Positions 1-5,798 of a stretch of 23,997 nucleotides of DNA are shown here, one piece after another. Made by a program: the position numbers and the translations under genes. Below the pieces are notes generated by a model. It was given only the letters and a program-made list of their open reading frames with translations. It did no database searches and had not been told where the DNA came from. The DNA lies in contig JBHJGU010000113.1 in the NCBI GenBank assembly GCA_050331475.1, positions 1-23,997 of the forward strand. Direction: 5' to 3'. Position 1 is the stretch's first letter; the number at the start of each line of letters is the position of its first letter. The stretch is from JBHJGU01 sp050331475 (GTDB lineage: Bacteria > Pseudomonadota > Alphaproteobacteria > Caulobacterales > Maricaulaceae).

Positions 1-1
1 A

Positions 2-862
2 GAGCGCACCGGCGGCGTGTTCGTTGAACAGGTCATCCGCCCCACCGGATTGATCGATCCGCCGGTCCAAGTGCGCCCTGTCGCGAAAGACGGCGCCAGC
101 CAAGTGGACGACGTGATCGCCGAGGTCAAAGCGACCGCGAAGCAGGGCTATCGGTCCTTGGTCACCACTTTGACCAAGAAGATGGCGGAAGACCTGACCG
201 AATACATGCACGAACAAGGTGTTCGTGTGCGCTACATGCACTCCGACGTGGACACGGTGGAGCGGATCGAGATCATTCGCGACCTCAGGCTCGGCGCATT
301 TGACTGTTTAATCGGGATCAACTTGCTTCGGGAAGGCTTGGACATTCCCGAATGCGGCTTTGTCGGGATTCTGGATGCGGACTAGGAAGGCTTTCTGCGT
401 TCCGAGACGTCGCTCATACAGACCATCGGCCGAGCGGCGCGGAACGCCGACTCCCAAGTCGTGCTCTACGCCGACCGGGTCACCGGCTCGATGGAGCGGG
501 CGATGGCGGAGACCACCCGCCGGCGGGACAAGCAAATCGCCTACAACACCGAGCACGGCATCACGCCTCAAACCGTCAAGCGCGGCATTGCGGATATTAT
601 CGACAGCCCCTACGCGAAGGACTCCGTCACCGTGGACGCGGATGGCAAGGTCGCGGGCGTGGGCCGGAAGGGTCGCGACCGTCGCGGCGCCAAGCGTGGT
701 GTGTCCGAGGGCGCGCAGGAACATTTCGTCGGCCACAATCTGGAGACTGTGCTCGCCGACCTAGAAGCGCGCATGCGCGAAGCCGCCGCCAATCTGGAGT
801 TCGAAGAAGCCGCTCGCCTGCGCGACGAGGTGAAACGGCTGCGAGAGAGTGCGGAGGCGTAA
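2..862 (+). pseudogene. uvrB: UvrB 3' part, excision nuclease subunit B, with an in-frame amber codon
   Basis: UvrB is the damage-verifying helicase-like subunit of UvrABC nucleotide excision repair. The gene enters from the left edge; the reading frame is open from base 2 (ERTGGVFVEQVIRPTGL). Helicase domain 2 is clear, with GINLLREGLDIPECG and, later, QTIGRAARN (motif VI). The C-terminal UVR segment that contacts UvrC is present near the end (LEFEEAARLRDEVKRL). At 383-385 the family motif LDAD-K-EGFLRSE has TAG where Lys (AAG) is expected. The frame then continues without a shift to TAA at 860-862, and no other damage is visible. If TAG is not suppressed, the product lacks motif VI and the UVR domain and should be inactive. 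A nonsense mutation, a base-calling error or amber suppression would all explain it; I cannot tell which. Gene identity is certain, functional state is not. Confidence 0.9.
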
Positions 863-870
863 CGCCCACA

Positions 871-900
871 CGACGGCGCCCGCTTTGTGCGGGGCCGTCG
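871..900. terminator. GC-rich hairpin between convergent uvrB and flagellin 1
   Basis: A 12-bp stem (871-877 and 879-883 with 889-900) has a single bulged G and a TTTGT loop. It sits in the 63-bp gap between two genes that end facing each other. No clear U-tract follows on either strand, so it may be a bidirectional or Rho-assisted terminator. Confidence 0.6.
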
Positions 901-925
901 CGCCAAACCTTGAGCAAAAGCGGTG

Positions 926-1756
926 TTAGCCGAACAGGCCCAAAATGGCCTGAGGCGCGGTGTTCGCGATACTTAAGGAGGTGGTCGCGAGCTGTTGTTG
1001 CACCTGCAGCGCCTGTAACTGCGCACTTTCCACCGCGAGGTCAGCGTCCACGAGATTGCCGATGCCAACGGTCAAGCTGTCCTGCAAATTGCCGACAAAG
1101 GTGCGGTGCGCTTCCAGGGTGCGCAAGTCGGCGCCTAGATTGCCCAGTGACAAGTTCACCTCGTCGATCGACGCCTCGATGGCTGTTAAGGCGTCCTGAG
1201 CGCCGGTAATTGTGGCGACGCTCGCAGCGGCGGTTAGCGTGATGTTCGGCCCGCCAAAGGTGAAGTTTTGAGCGCCCAAGGTGAGCGTTTGCGTGGCGTC
1301 GGCGTCGGCCAGGAAGGCGATGCCGGTCGTCACAGAGTTATCGAGGATGTTCGCGCCGTCAAAATCGGCCGTGTCGACAACCAGCTGGATTTGTTCGATC
1401 AGCGAGGCGAAGTCTTCTTGCAAGGCGTCACGCGCAAACGTGTCGATAGAGACATCCGAGGCCCGGGTCGCCACGGTGCGCAACTCGATGAGCAGGTCAG
1501 AGACCGTCTCCCCCGCGGTCAACGCCACCTCGCCGATCGAGATTGCCCGATCCAGACTGCCCGTGACCGCGTCCAGCGCGCCAGTGTCCGCGCGCAAGCC
1601 TTGGGCGATGGCGAACACGGAGGCGCTATCCTCCGCGCTGCCGATCGCCAGGCCGGTAGAGATGGTGTTCTGCACCTCTTCAAGCTCAGCATTGGTCGCA
1701 TTCAGATTCTGCAACGCAATCAGGGCGGACTGGTTCGTATTAATACTCAAGGTCAT
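926..1756 (-). CDS. Flagellin 1 (divergent paralog)
   Basis: Filament subunit of 276 residues, secreted by the flagellar type III system. The N-terminal coiled-coil D0/D1 (INTNQSALIALQNLNATNAE, then ISTGL) and the C-terminal D0 (GNLVDADLAVESAQLQALQVQQQLATTSLSIANTAPQAILGLFG) fit the alphaproteobacterial FljK/FljL class; the central domain is minimal, as usual there. It is visibly more diverged than the other two copies: it starts MTLSINTNQ rather than MALNSI.TNP, and the middle (about residues 130-200) differs. ATG at 1756 is preceded by GGAGCC about 9 nt upstream. It has its own sigma-54 promoter (1807-1822), so it is probably expressed separately as a minor or stage-specific filament protein. 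Which Caulobacter paralog it matches cannot be settled here. Confidence 0.95.
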   Translation of the reverse strand: MTLSINTNQSALIALQNLNATNAELEEVQNTISTGLAIGSAEDSASVFAIAQGLRADTGALDAVTGSLDRAISIGEVALTAGETVSDLLIELRTVATRASDVSIDTFARDALQEDFASLIEQIQLVVDTADFDGANILDNSVTTGIAFLADADATQTLTLGAQNFTFGGPNITLTAAASVATITGAQDALTAIEASIDEVNLSLGNLGADLRTLEAHRTFVGNLQDSLTVGIGNLVDADLAVESAQLQALQVQQQLATTSLSIANTAPQAILGLFG

Positions 1757-1806
1757 GGGTTTGGCTCCACGAAGGCAGGCGCGTTCGGCGCATTCCGCCT
1801 CGTCAG

Positions 1807-1822
1807 AGCAAACCTGGCGCCA
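1807..1822 (-). promoter_or_regulatory. Sigma-54 (-24/-12) promoter of flagellin 1
   Basis: The minus strand reads TGGCGC-CAGGT-TTGCT, with GG and GC separated by exactly 12 nt as RpoN requires. Predicted transcription start is near 1796, giving a leader of about 40 nt. The same element in the same place occurs before both other flagellin genes. Confidence 0.85.
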
Positions 1823-1893
1823 AAAGGGCGCATGGATGGGCTTTAAATAAAATCAATCACTTAAAAAGTGCTGTCGATCACGCTCGATCAAAA

Positions 1894-1941
1894 ACGGCAA
1901 ATCCAGCCGTGAAATCGAGCGCTCTAGGCAATTCCGGCCTA
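1894..1941. promoter_or_regulatory. Paired GGC-N7-GCC palindromes upstream of the flagellin 1 promoter (ftr-like enhancer)
   Basis: Two inverted repeats with 7-nt spacers: ACGGC-AAATCCA-GCCGT (1894-1910) and TAGGC-AATTCCG-GCCTA (1925-1941). Their centres are 31 bp apart, about three helical turns, and the nearer GGC lies 74 bp upstream of the -24 box. Flagellins 2 and 3 have equivalent pairs. Location and CGGCAAA-type sequence resemble the ftr enhancers bound by FlbD in Caulobacter; FlbD binding is inference. On the minus strand the first repeat is followed by TTTTT, so it could also help terminate flaG, which ends 4 nt beyond the second repeat. Confidence 0.6.
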
Positions 1942-1944
1942 CGG

Positions 1945-2364
1945 TTAAACGCGGGTGTCCAACACCGTGGCTTCTGCGTTGCGTAAACTCTGCACCGCCA
2001 TCAGCACGTCTTCGCGCGGAAACTGACGCAGCACTTCGCCACTGTCCCGATCGATAGACCGATAAACAAACCGACCCGTCGCCTCATCCTCCATAATGTC
2101 TACTTGAACATTGGGATCGTTAAAGGCCGCCACGAAGCTTTGCGCCAAACGCGCTTGCTGGCGTTCTTCTTCGGTCGGTAGCGTTTCTGCGTCCTGAGCG
2201 AACAAGGTTTCGGGATCCGAGGGCGGTTGGGTTGCAAAGGATGGGGCGGGCGTGAGCTCGCCGGTTGAGGGTTGAGAGGGGCCGGCCACCGCATCGGAGC
2301 CCGAGAGCGCCGCGAGGGCCTGGTTGAAGACGGCCGGAACGGCCGATCCAATAGAAATACTCAT
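1945..2364 (-). CDS. flaG: FlaG family flagellar protein
   Basis: 139-residue protein. The C-terminal half has the FlaG signature FVYRSIDRDSGEVLRQFPRE followed by a short helix (DVLMAVQSLRNAEATVLDTRV). The N-terminal half is low-complexity Ala/Pro/Ser-rich. FlaG proteins influence filament length or assembly in several bacteria; the mechanism is not well defined. ATG at 2364 is preferred because GGAGG lies just upstream (only 2 nt spacing); a TTG at 2460 would add 32 residues but those look unlike a FlaG N-terminus and overlap an mRNA hairpin. It lies 123 bp downstream of flagellin 2 on the same strand and is probably co-transcribed with it. Confidence 0.82.
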   Translation of the reverse strand: MSISIGSAVPAVFNQALAALSGSDAVAGPSQPSTGELTPAPSFATQPPSDPETLFAQDAETLPTEEERQQARLAQSFVAAFNDPNVQVDIMEDEATGRFVYRSIDRDSGEVLRQFPREDVLMAVQSLRNAEATVLDTRV

Positions 2365-2405
2365 CTCCTCCACTGCCGACGTTCCGCCGACATCTCCTTT
2401 TTTGG

Positions 2406-2433
2406 GTTTCGCCCTCGTGAGGGAGCGCGAAAC
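2406..2433 (-). other. RNA hairpin between flagellin 2 and flaG
   Basis: GTTTCG (2406-2411) pairs with CGAAAC (2428-2433) and CCCT pairs with AGGG inside, with a CGTG loop (CACG on the minus strand) and a 4-nt bulge. On the transcribed minus strand it is followed by A residues, not U, so it is not a standard terminator. It could be an attenuating or mRNA-protecting structure that sets flagellin above FlaG output. Function is not shown. Confidence 0.4.
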
Positions 2434-2487
2434 CGGCAGCGGCGAGAGCGGACCCTGCAAATGCCCTCGCCGCGCCGTAAGTTAAGC

Positions 2488-3318
2488 CTAGAACAGGCCC
2501 AACAGAGCACTCGGCGCCGAGTTGGCGATCGAGAAAGCCGAAGTGGCCAGCTGCTGCTGAGTCTGTAAGGCGGTCAAGTTCGCGCTTTCTTCAGCCAGGT
2601 CTGCATCCACCAGGTTGCCGATACCGACTTCCAAGGTGTCCGACAGATCACTGACAAAGGTGGACTGGATGTCCAGAATACGCGAGCTCGTGCCCAAGTT
2701 CGCCAAGCTGGTGTTCACGTTATCAATCGACGCATCCAGCAAGGTCACCAAATCACCCGCTTCAGTGGGCGTCGTAAAGGTCGCGCCCGCGGTGATAGTA
2801 ACAACACCCGAACCAAGGTTCAGGTTTTGCTCGGCTACGTTAATTGTTTGCGTGCCATCGGCGTTGGCAATGGCGTCCAGACCGCCGGTCTGGGTGCCGT
2901 TGAGCAAGTTCACGCCGTTAAATTCCGCGCTGTCGACCAGACCTTGGATCTGATCACGGAGGGCGGTGAAGTCCTCATTCAGCGCGGCGCGGCTGGCTGT
3001 ATCGAGCGAGGTGTCAGACCCGGCTAAAGCCGTGTCACGGAGTTCGATCAGAAGATCGGAAACCGCCTCACCCGCGGACAAAGCCACGTCCAGGGTCGAA
3101 CCCACGCGAGAGAGCGAGTCTTGAGCGACGCCCAAGCCCGACACTTCCGCACGCTGCGCCTGGGCAATGGCGAACACCGCGCCGTTGTCAGCCGCAGACG
3201 CGACTTCCAAACCGGTGGCGATCCGGTTGGACGTCGTCGCGAGGTCCGCATTCACAGAGTTGAGGTTTTGCAGGGCGATAAACGCGCCCGGATTCGTATT
3301 GATGGAGTTCAGCGCCAT
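2488..3318 (-). CDS. Flagellin 2
   Basis: 276-residue flagellin close to flagellin 3. N-terminus MALNSINTNPGAFIALQNLN, conserved RDTALAGSDTSLDTASRAAL block, and a D0 C-terminus with GIGNLVDADLAEESANLTAL. ATG at 3318 has AGGAG 8 nt upstream. The gene ends LLGLF-TAG, then GCT TAA. Flagellin 1 ends GLFG-TAA and flagellin 3 SFFG-TAA, so the last residues have drifted, apparently by small insertions around an ancestral GGC TAA. It has its own sigma-54 promoter and probably leads into flaG. Confidence 0.96.
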   Translation of the reverse strand: MALNSINTNPGAFIALQNLNSVNADLATTSNRIATGLEVASAADNGAVFAIAQAQRAEVSGLGVAQDSLSRVGSTLDVALSAGEAVSDLLIELRDTALAGSDTSLDTASRAALNEDFTALRDQIQGLVDSAEFNGVNLLNGTQTGGLDAIANADGTQTINVAEQNLNLGSGVVTITAGATFTTPTEAGDLVTLLDASIDNVNTSLANLGTSSRILDIQSTFVSDLSDTLEVGIGNLVDADLAEESANLTALQTQQQLATSAFSIANSAPSALLGLF

Positions 3319-3381
3319 TTCTTGGCTCCTTCCGTTCTAAAGGTCTCGCCGACATTTTGTCAGCTCGGCCATTTTGGCCTG
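3319..3381 (-). promoter_or_regulatory. Flagellin 2 mRNA leader with elements shared with flagellin 3
   Basis: Predicted 63-nt untranslated leader starting at the sigma-54 start site. It begins with a GGCCA-AAA-TGGCC hairpin (3367-3379), continues through CAAAATGTCGGC, and ends with AGAACGGAAGGA just before the ATG. The last element and the CAAAA..TG..TCGGC stretch are also in the flagellin 3 leader. In Caulobacter FlbT acts on the 5' leader of fljK mRNA, so these are candidate FlbT-responsive elements; that link is inference. Confidence 0.5.
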
Positions 3382-3391
3382 GCCGATAGGC

Positions 3392-3407
3392 AGCAAACGC
3401 CATGCCA
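3392..3407 (-). promoter_or_regulatory. Sigma-54 (-24/-12) promoter of flagellin 2
   Basis: Minus strand TGGCAT-GGCGT-TTGCT with correct 12-nt GG-to-GC spacing, 74 nt upstream of the ATG. Predicted start near 3381. Confidence 0.88.
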
Positions 3408-3470
3408 GTCCGAAATTCCGGGGAGCGACGCGCTAAAGCATTGATTTTTCTTGATCGGCTTTGGGCTGAC

Positions 3471-3522
3471 CGGCAGAAACTGCCTAACCGCGGCCAAATA
3501 CAGTCGGCAAAAAACGCCGACT
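3471..3522. promoter_or_regulatory. Paired GGC-N7-GCC sites upstream of flagellin 2 (ftr-like enhancer)
   Basis: The proximal site is CGGC-AGAAACT-GCCT (3471-3485). The distal site is the perfect dyad AGTCGGC-AAAAAAC-GCCGACT (3502-3522). The GGC cores are 34 bp apart and the proximal core is 65 bp upstream of the -24 box. The distal site lies between the flagellin 3 terminator and the promoter with no gene end next to it, which favours a protein-binding role over termination. FlbD as the binder is inferred from the flagellar context. Confidence 0.62.
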
Positions 3523-3605
3523 AGGCACAATATTCCGGCCCATAAATTCAGTAATATTTGAGTAAGCTTAAATTATCGTAAACGCAAGCCGCAGAAATGA
3601 AAATG

Positions 3606-3633
3606 TTGGGGTCGCGGCGCACCACGACCCCAA
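3606..3633 (-). terminator. Intrinsic terminator of flagellin 3
   Basis: A 12-bp stem TTGGGGTCGTGG / CCGCGACCCCAA with one G-T pair and a TGCG loop starts 7 nt after the flagellin 3 stop codon. A T-rich stretch (CATTTTCATTT) follows on the minus strand. This separates flagellin 3 transcription from flagellin 2. Confidence 0.85.
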
Positions 3634-3639
3634 CAGACT

Positions 3640-4470
3640 TTAGCCAAAGAACGACAAGATGGCCGACGGAGCCGCGTTGGCGATCGAAAACGCGGTGGTC
3701 GCCAACTGTTGCTGCGTCTGGAGCGCGGTGAGATTGGCGCTTTCCTCGGCCAAATCCGCGTCCACCAAATTGCCGATCCCCACCTCTAACGCGTCAGAAA
3801 GCTCTCCAATAAACACATCTTGGATTTCTAACCGACGCGAACCGGTGCCCAAATCCGCCAAGGACTGGTTGACGTTAGCCAGCGACGCCTCAACCAGCGG
3901 CAACAAATTGGTCGCTTCGGTCGCGGTGGTGAAGGTCGCCGCAGCCGTAAACGTGATGTTGCCACTGCCGAGATTGAAGTTCTCGGTTGGGATGTTGATG
4001 CCATTCCCATTGTTGTCGGAAATCGCCGTCAGTCCGGCGGTCAGCGACCCGTCCAGCAAGTTGACCCCGTTGAACTCCGCACTGGTGACCAGATCGCCGA
4101 TCTGATCGCGCAAGGCGGAAAAGTCTTCGTTCAACGCGGCACGGCTGGCCGTGTCGAGGGAGGTGTCCGTGGCGGCCAAGGTGATATCGCGCAGCTCAAT
4201 GAGCAGATCCGAAATCGCTTCACCCGCCGACAACGCCACATCGACAGTCGACCCCACGCGGCCCAAAGAATCGCTCGCCACGCCGAGGCCGGAGACCTCC
4301 GCGCGTTGGGCCTGAGCGATCGCGAAAATCGCCCCGTTGTCCGCCGCCGAGGCGACTTCCAATCCGGTGGCGACCCGGTTTTGCGTGGTGTTCAGTTCGC
4401 TGTTCACGGTGTTGAGGTTTTGCAGCGCCACGAAAGCGCTTGGGTTTGTTAGGATGCTGTTGAGTGCCAT
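3640..4470 (-). CDS. Flagellin 3
   Basis: 276-residue flagellin. N-terminus MALNSILTNPSAFVALQNLN, C-terminus SIANAAPSAILSFFG. It shares most of its sequence with flagellin 2, including AQRAEVSGLGVA and SDLLIELRD; the variable middle (about residues 130-190) differs. ATG at 4470 is chosen over an upstream in-frame start at 4503 because it gives the family N-terminus and has AAGGA about 10 nt upstream. It has its own sigma-54 promoter and terminator, so it is a single-gene transcript and a good candidate for a major filament subunit. Confidence 0.96.
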   Translation of the reverse strand: MALNSILTNPSAFVALQNLNTVNSELNTTQNRVATGLEVASAADNGAIFAIAQAQRAEVSGLGVASDSLGRVGSTVDVALSAGEAISDLLIELRDITLAATDTSLDTASRAALNEDFSALRDQIGDLVTSAEFNGVNLLDGSLTAGLTAISDNNGNGINIPTENFNLGSGNITFTAAATFTTATEATNLLPLVEASLANVNQSLADLGTGSRRLEIQDVFIGELSDALEVGIGNLVDADLAEESANLTALQTQQQLATTAFSIANAAPSAILSFFG

Positions 4471-4535
4471 TTTGCAGGGTCCTTCCGTTCTGGAGGCCGA
4501 CACGCATTTTTGCGCCGCCGGACTATTCGGGTCCG
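4471..4535 (-). promoter_or_regulatory. Flagellin 3 mRNA leader with elements shared with flagellin 2
   Basis: Predicted 65-nt leader containing a GGAC..GTCC hairpin, CGCAAAAATGCG, TCGGC and the AGAACGGAAGGA element that includes the ribosome binding site. Order and spacing match the flagellin 2 leader, while the bases between have diverged. It is a candidate site for FlbT-type post-transcriptional control. Confidence 0.5.
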
Positions 4536-4545
4536 CGACGGGCTT

Positions 4546-4561
4546 GGCAAAACGGGCGCCA
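4546..4561 (-). promoter_or_regulatory. Sigma-54 (-24/-12) promoter of flagellin 3
   Basis: Minus strand TGGCGC-CCGTT-TTGCC with correct 12-nt spacing; predicted start near 4535. Confidence 0.85.
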
Positions 4562-4632
4562 AAGCGCTCGTCGCGAAATCGGCAACGCGTTTAGGGACTT
4601 GCATAACCAACCGAAGGGCGGTCAGCGCCGCG

Positions 4633-4678
4633 GGCAAACCTTGCCGCGCGAAAACGGGGTGGCCCGGCGAGAACTGCC
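4633..4678. promoter_or_regulatory. Paired GGC-N7-GCC sites upstream of flagellin 3 (ftr-like enhancer)
   Basis: GGC-AAACCTT-GCC (4633-4645) and GGC-GAGAACT-GCC (4666-4678). Cores are 33 bp apart and the proximal core is 72 bp upstream of the -24 box. The distal copy (CCGGCGAGAACTGCCTAA) is almost identical to the proximal copy of flagellin 2 (CCGGCAGAAACTGCCTAA). Confidence 0.58.
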
Positions 4679-4681
4679 TAA

Positions 4682-4710
4682 AGAAAAAGCGCCGAGGTTT
4701 CCCTCGGCGC
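4682..4710 (-). terminator. Intrinsic terminator of the flbT-flaF transcript
   Basis: Perfect 9-bp stem GCGCCGAGG / CCTCGGCGC (4689-4697, 4702-4710) with a GAAA loop on the minus strand, followed by TTTTTCTTT. It lies about 35 nt after the flaF stop codon. Confidence 0.93.
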
Positions 4711-4745
4711 AAACTCTCTTTGAATTAAAAGACTTAACGTCAGCG

Positions 4746-5228
4746 TTATCGCGCTAAGGCGCCCAACATCGCAGCCCCCCCCGGCCCCGGCGTCGGCGCC
4801 GAACGGGGCGCGCTCACGGGCGCGGCCCCGCCCGCATTCGCCGCCGCCGGCGGCGTGTTGGCTTGGGCGGCGTTCGCCGCACGCGCTTCGAGCCCTTGCA
4901 TGATGGCGCGGTTAATGTCGATGAGCGGCTTAATCGACAGCTTGTCGCGAATGGCCTGGCTCGAGAACTTCCGGACAAAAATCGACAGGCTGATGATCTG
5001 AGCGCGTAGAGCGTCGGGCAATCCGTTGGTGGAGTCCGCGCAGTCGAGCGCGAAAGTGTTCCAGACGCGCTTATTCTTATCCAATGCCAGCACAAGCGCT
5101 TTGAAATCGCCCCTTCCGGCCTCCTCCGCGGCGATTAAACCCCGGGTGACCTGTCCTAGGAGGCGATATTCGGTTTCGCGCGGGTTTTCACCCCGTGCGG
5201 CTGTTCTCTGGTAAGCTTGCAGCGACAT
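4746..5228 (-). CDS. flaF: FlaF, flagellin synthesis/secretion regulator
   Basis: FlaF is needed for flagellin production in alphaproteobacteria; in Caulobacter it acts with FlbT at the flagellin level and as a secretion-linked factor. The family core spans residues 1-115 (AYQRTAARGENPRETEYRLL, then WNTFALDCAD and LRAQIISLSIFVRKFSSQAI). An Ala/Pro/Gly-rich tail follows (about residues 118-160), longer than the family usually has. The start at 5228 overlaps the end of flbT by 41 bp, indicating translational coupling. Only a weak GGAACGG precedes it. Confidence 0.94.
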   Translation of the reverse strand: MSLQAYQRTAARGENPRETEYRLLGQVTRGLIAAEEAGRGDFKALVLALDKNKRVWNTFALDCADSTNGLPDALRAQIISLSIFVRKFSSQAIRDKLSIKPLIDINRAIMQGLEARAANAAQANTPPAAANAGGAAPVSAPRSAPTPGPGGAAMLGALAR

Positions 5229-5613
5229 GGTTCAACCGTTCCGCTTCATAGTCGATGAGTTTACGGGTTTTCATCAAGGCTTTGTAATTATCACCCGCCA
5301 TCACGTCTTTGCTGATCGCGACACAGGCTTGCAAAATCTCAGGGTTCTTAATCGCCGACATGAACTCCGTCATACGTAGAACGAATTCTTCGTAGTAAGA
5401 CGAGTTGCCGCCAGGCTCCAAATACATCATCATGATCGGAAAGTAGATGCGCTTGGCGGGCGTGTCCGCTTCGTCGGGCTGCAAGATGTCTTTCTCGCGC
5501 AACACAGACGCGCGGTTTTGCAAAACCAGCGTCGCCCGACGATCGCCGTTCTGAACGACGGCGCCGTTGAGCACGAATTTCTCGCCCGGCTTGAGGGATA
5601 ACTTCAGCGGCAT
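5188..5613 (-). CDS. flbT: FlbT, post-transcriptional flagellin regulator
   Basis: 141 residues, the usual FlbT length. Characteristic PLKLSLKPGEKFVLNGAVVQ, ASVLREKDI, ADTPAKRIYFPIMMMYLE and a C-terminal helical region. FlbT binds the leader of flagellin mRNA in Caulobacter and promotes its decay until the hook-basal body is finished. ATG at 5613 gives the family N-terminus, with GGGAG about 9 nt upstream. A stronger AAAGGAGG lies about 28 nt upstream in front of an ATG in another frame, so ribosome choice could affect output. It is first in the flbT-flaF pair and divergent from the FlmG-like gene. Confidence 0.96.
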   Translation of the reverse strand: MPLKLSLKPGEKFVLNGAVVQNGDRRATLVLQNRASVLREKDILQPDEADTPAKRIYFPIMMMYLEPGGNSSYYEEFVLRMTEFMSAIKNPEILQACVAISKDVMAGDNYKALMKTRKLIDYEAERLNHVAASLPENSRTG

Positions 5614-5798
5614 TCTGCACGACTCCCAGCATTCGCCGCCTCCTTTTGCGGTGCTCCGACGACACAAACTGCAAAATAGAGCCGGCCCGTTAAAAAAGCG
5701 CTCAAAGCGCGACGCGTAGTCTTAGCGCGACGTTAACGCTGTGCAGGCATTCCTCCAAGGGTCGGGAGAACCCCGTCCCTGCCTAGCGGAGCGCGCTC
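5614..5798. other. Divergent promoter region between flbT and the FlmG-like gene
   Basis: 185 bp that must hold promoters for both directions. I see no correctly spaced -24/-12 element. The best match, CGGCTC..TTTTGCA on the minus strand near 5668-5685, is one base too short. Control therefore probably differs from that of the flagellins. Confidence 0.4.

Noticed and set aside
352..1209. Long plus-strand open frame across the uvrB end and flagellin 1
   Set aside because: Out of frame with uvrB, very Arg/Ser/Pro-rich as expected of GC-rich shadow frames, and it crosses a terminator hairpin.
1843..1865. CtrA box (TTAA-N7-TTAA) upstream of flagellin 1
   Set aside because: Two TTAA half-sites exist, but their spacing is far larger than 7 nt.
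5668..5685. Sigma-54 promoter for flbT
   Set aside because: GG and GC are 11 nt apart instead of 12 and the first base is C; RpoN is strict on spacing.
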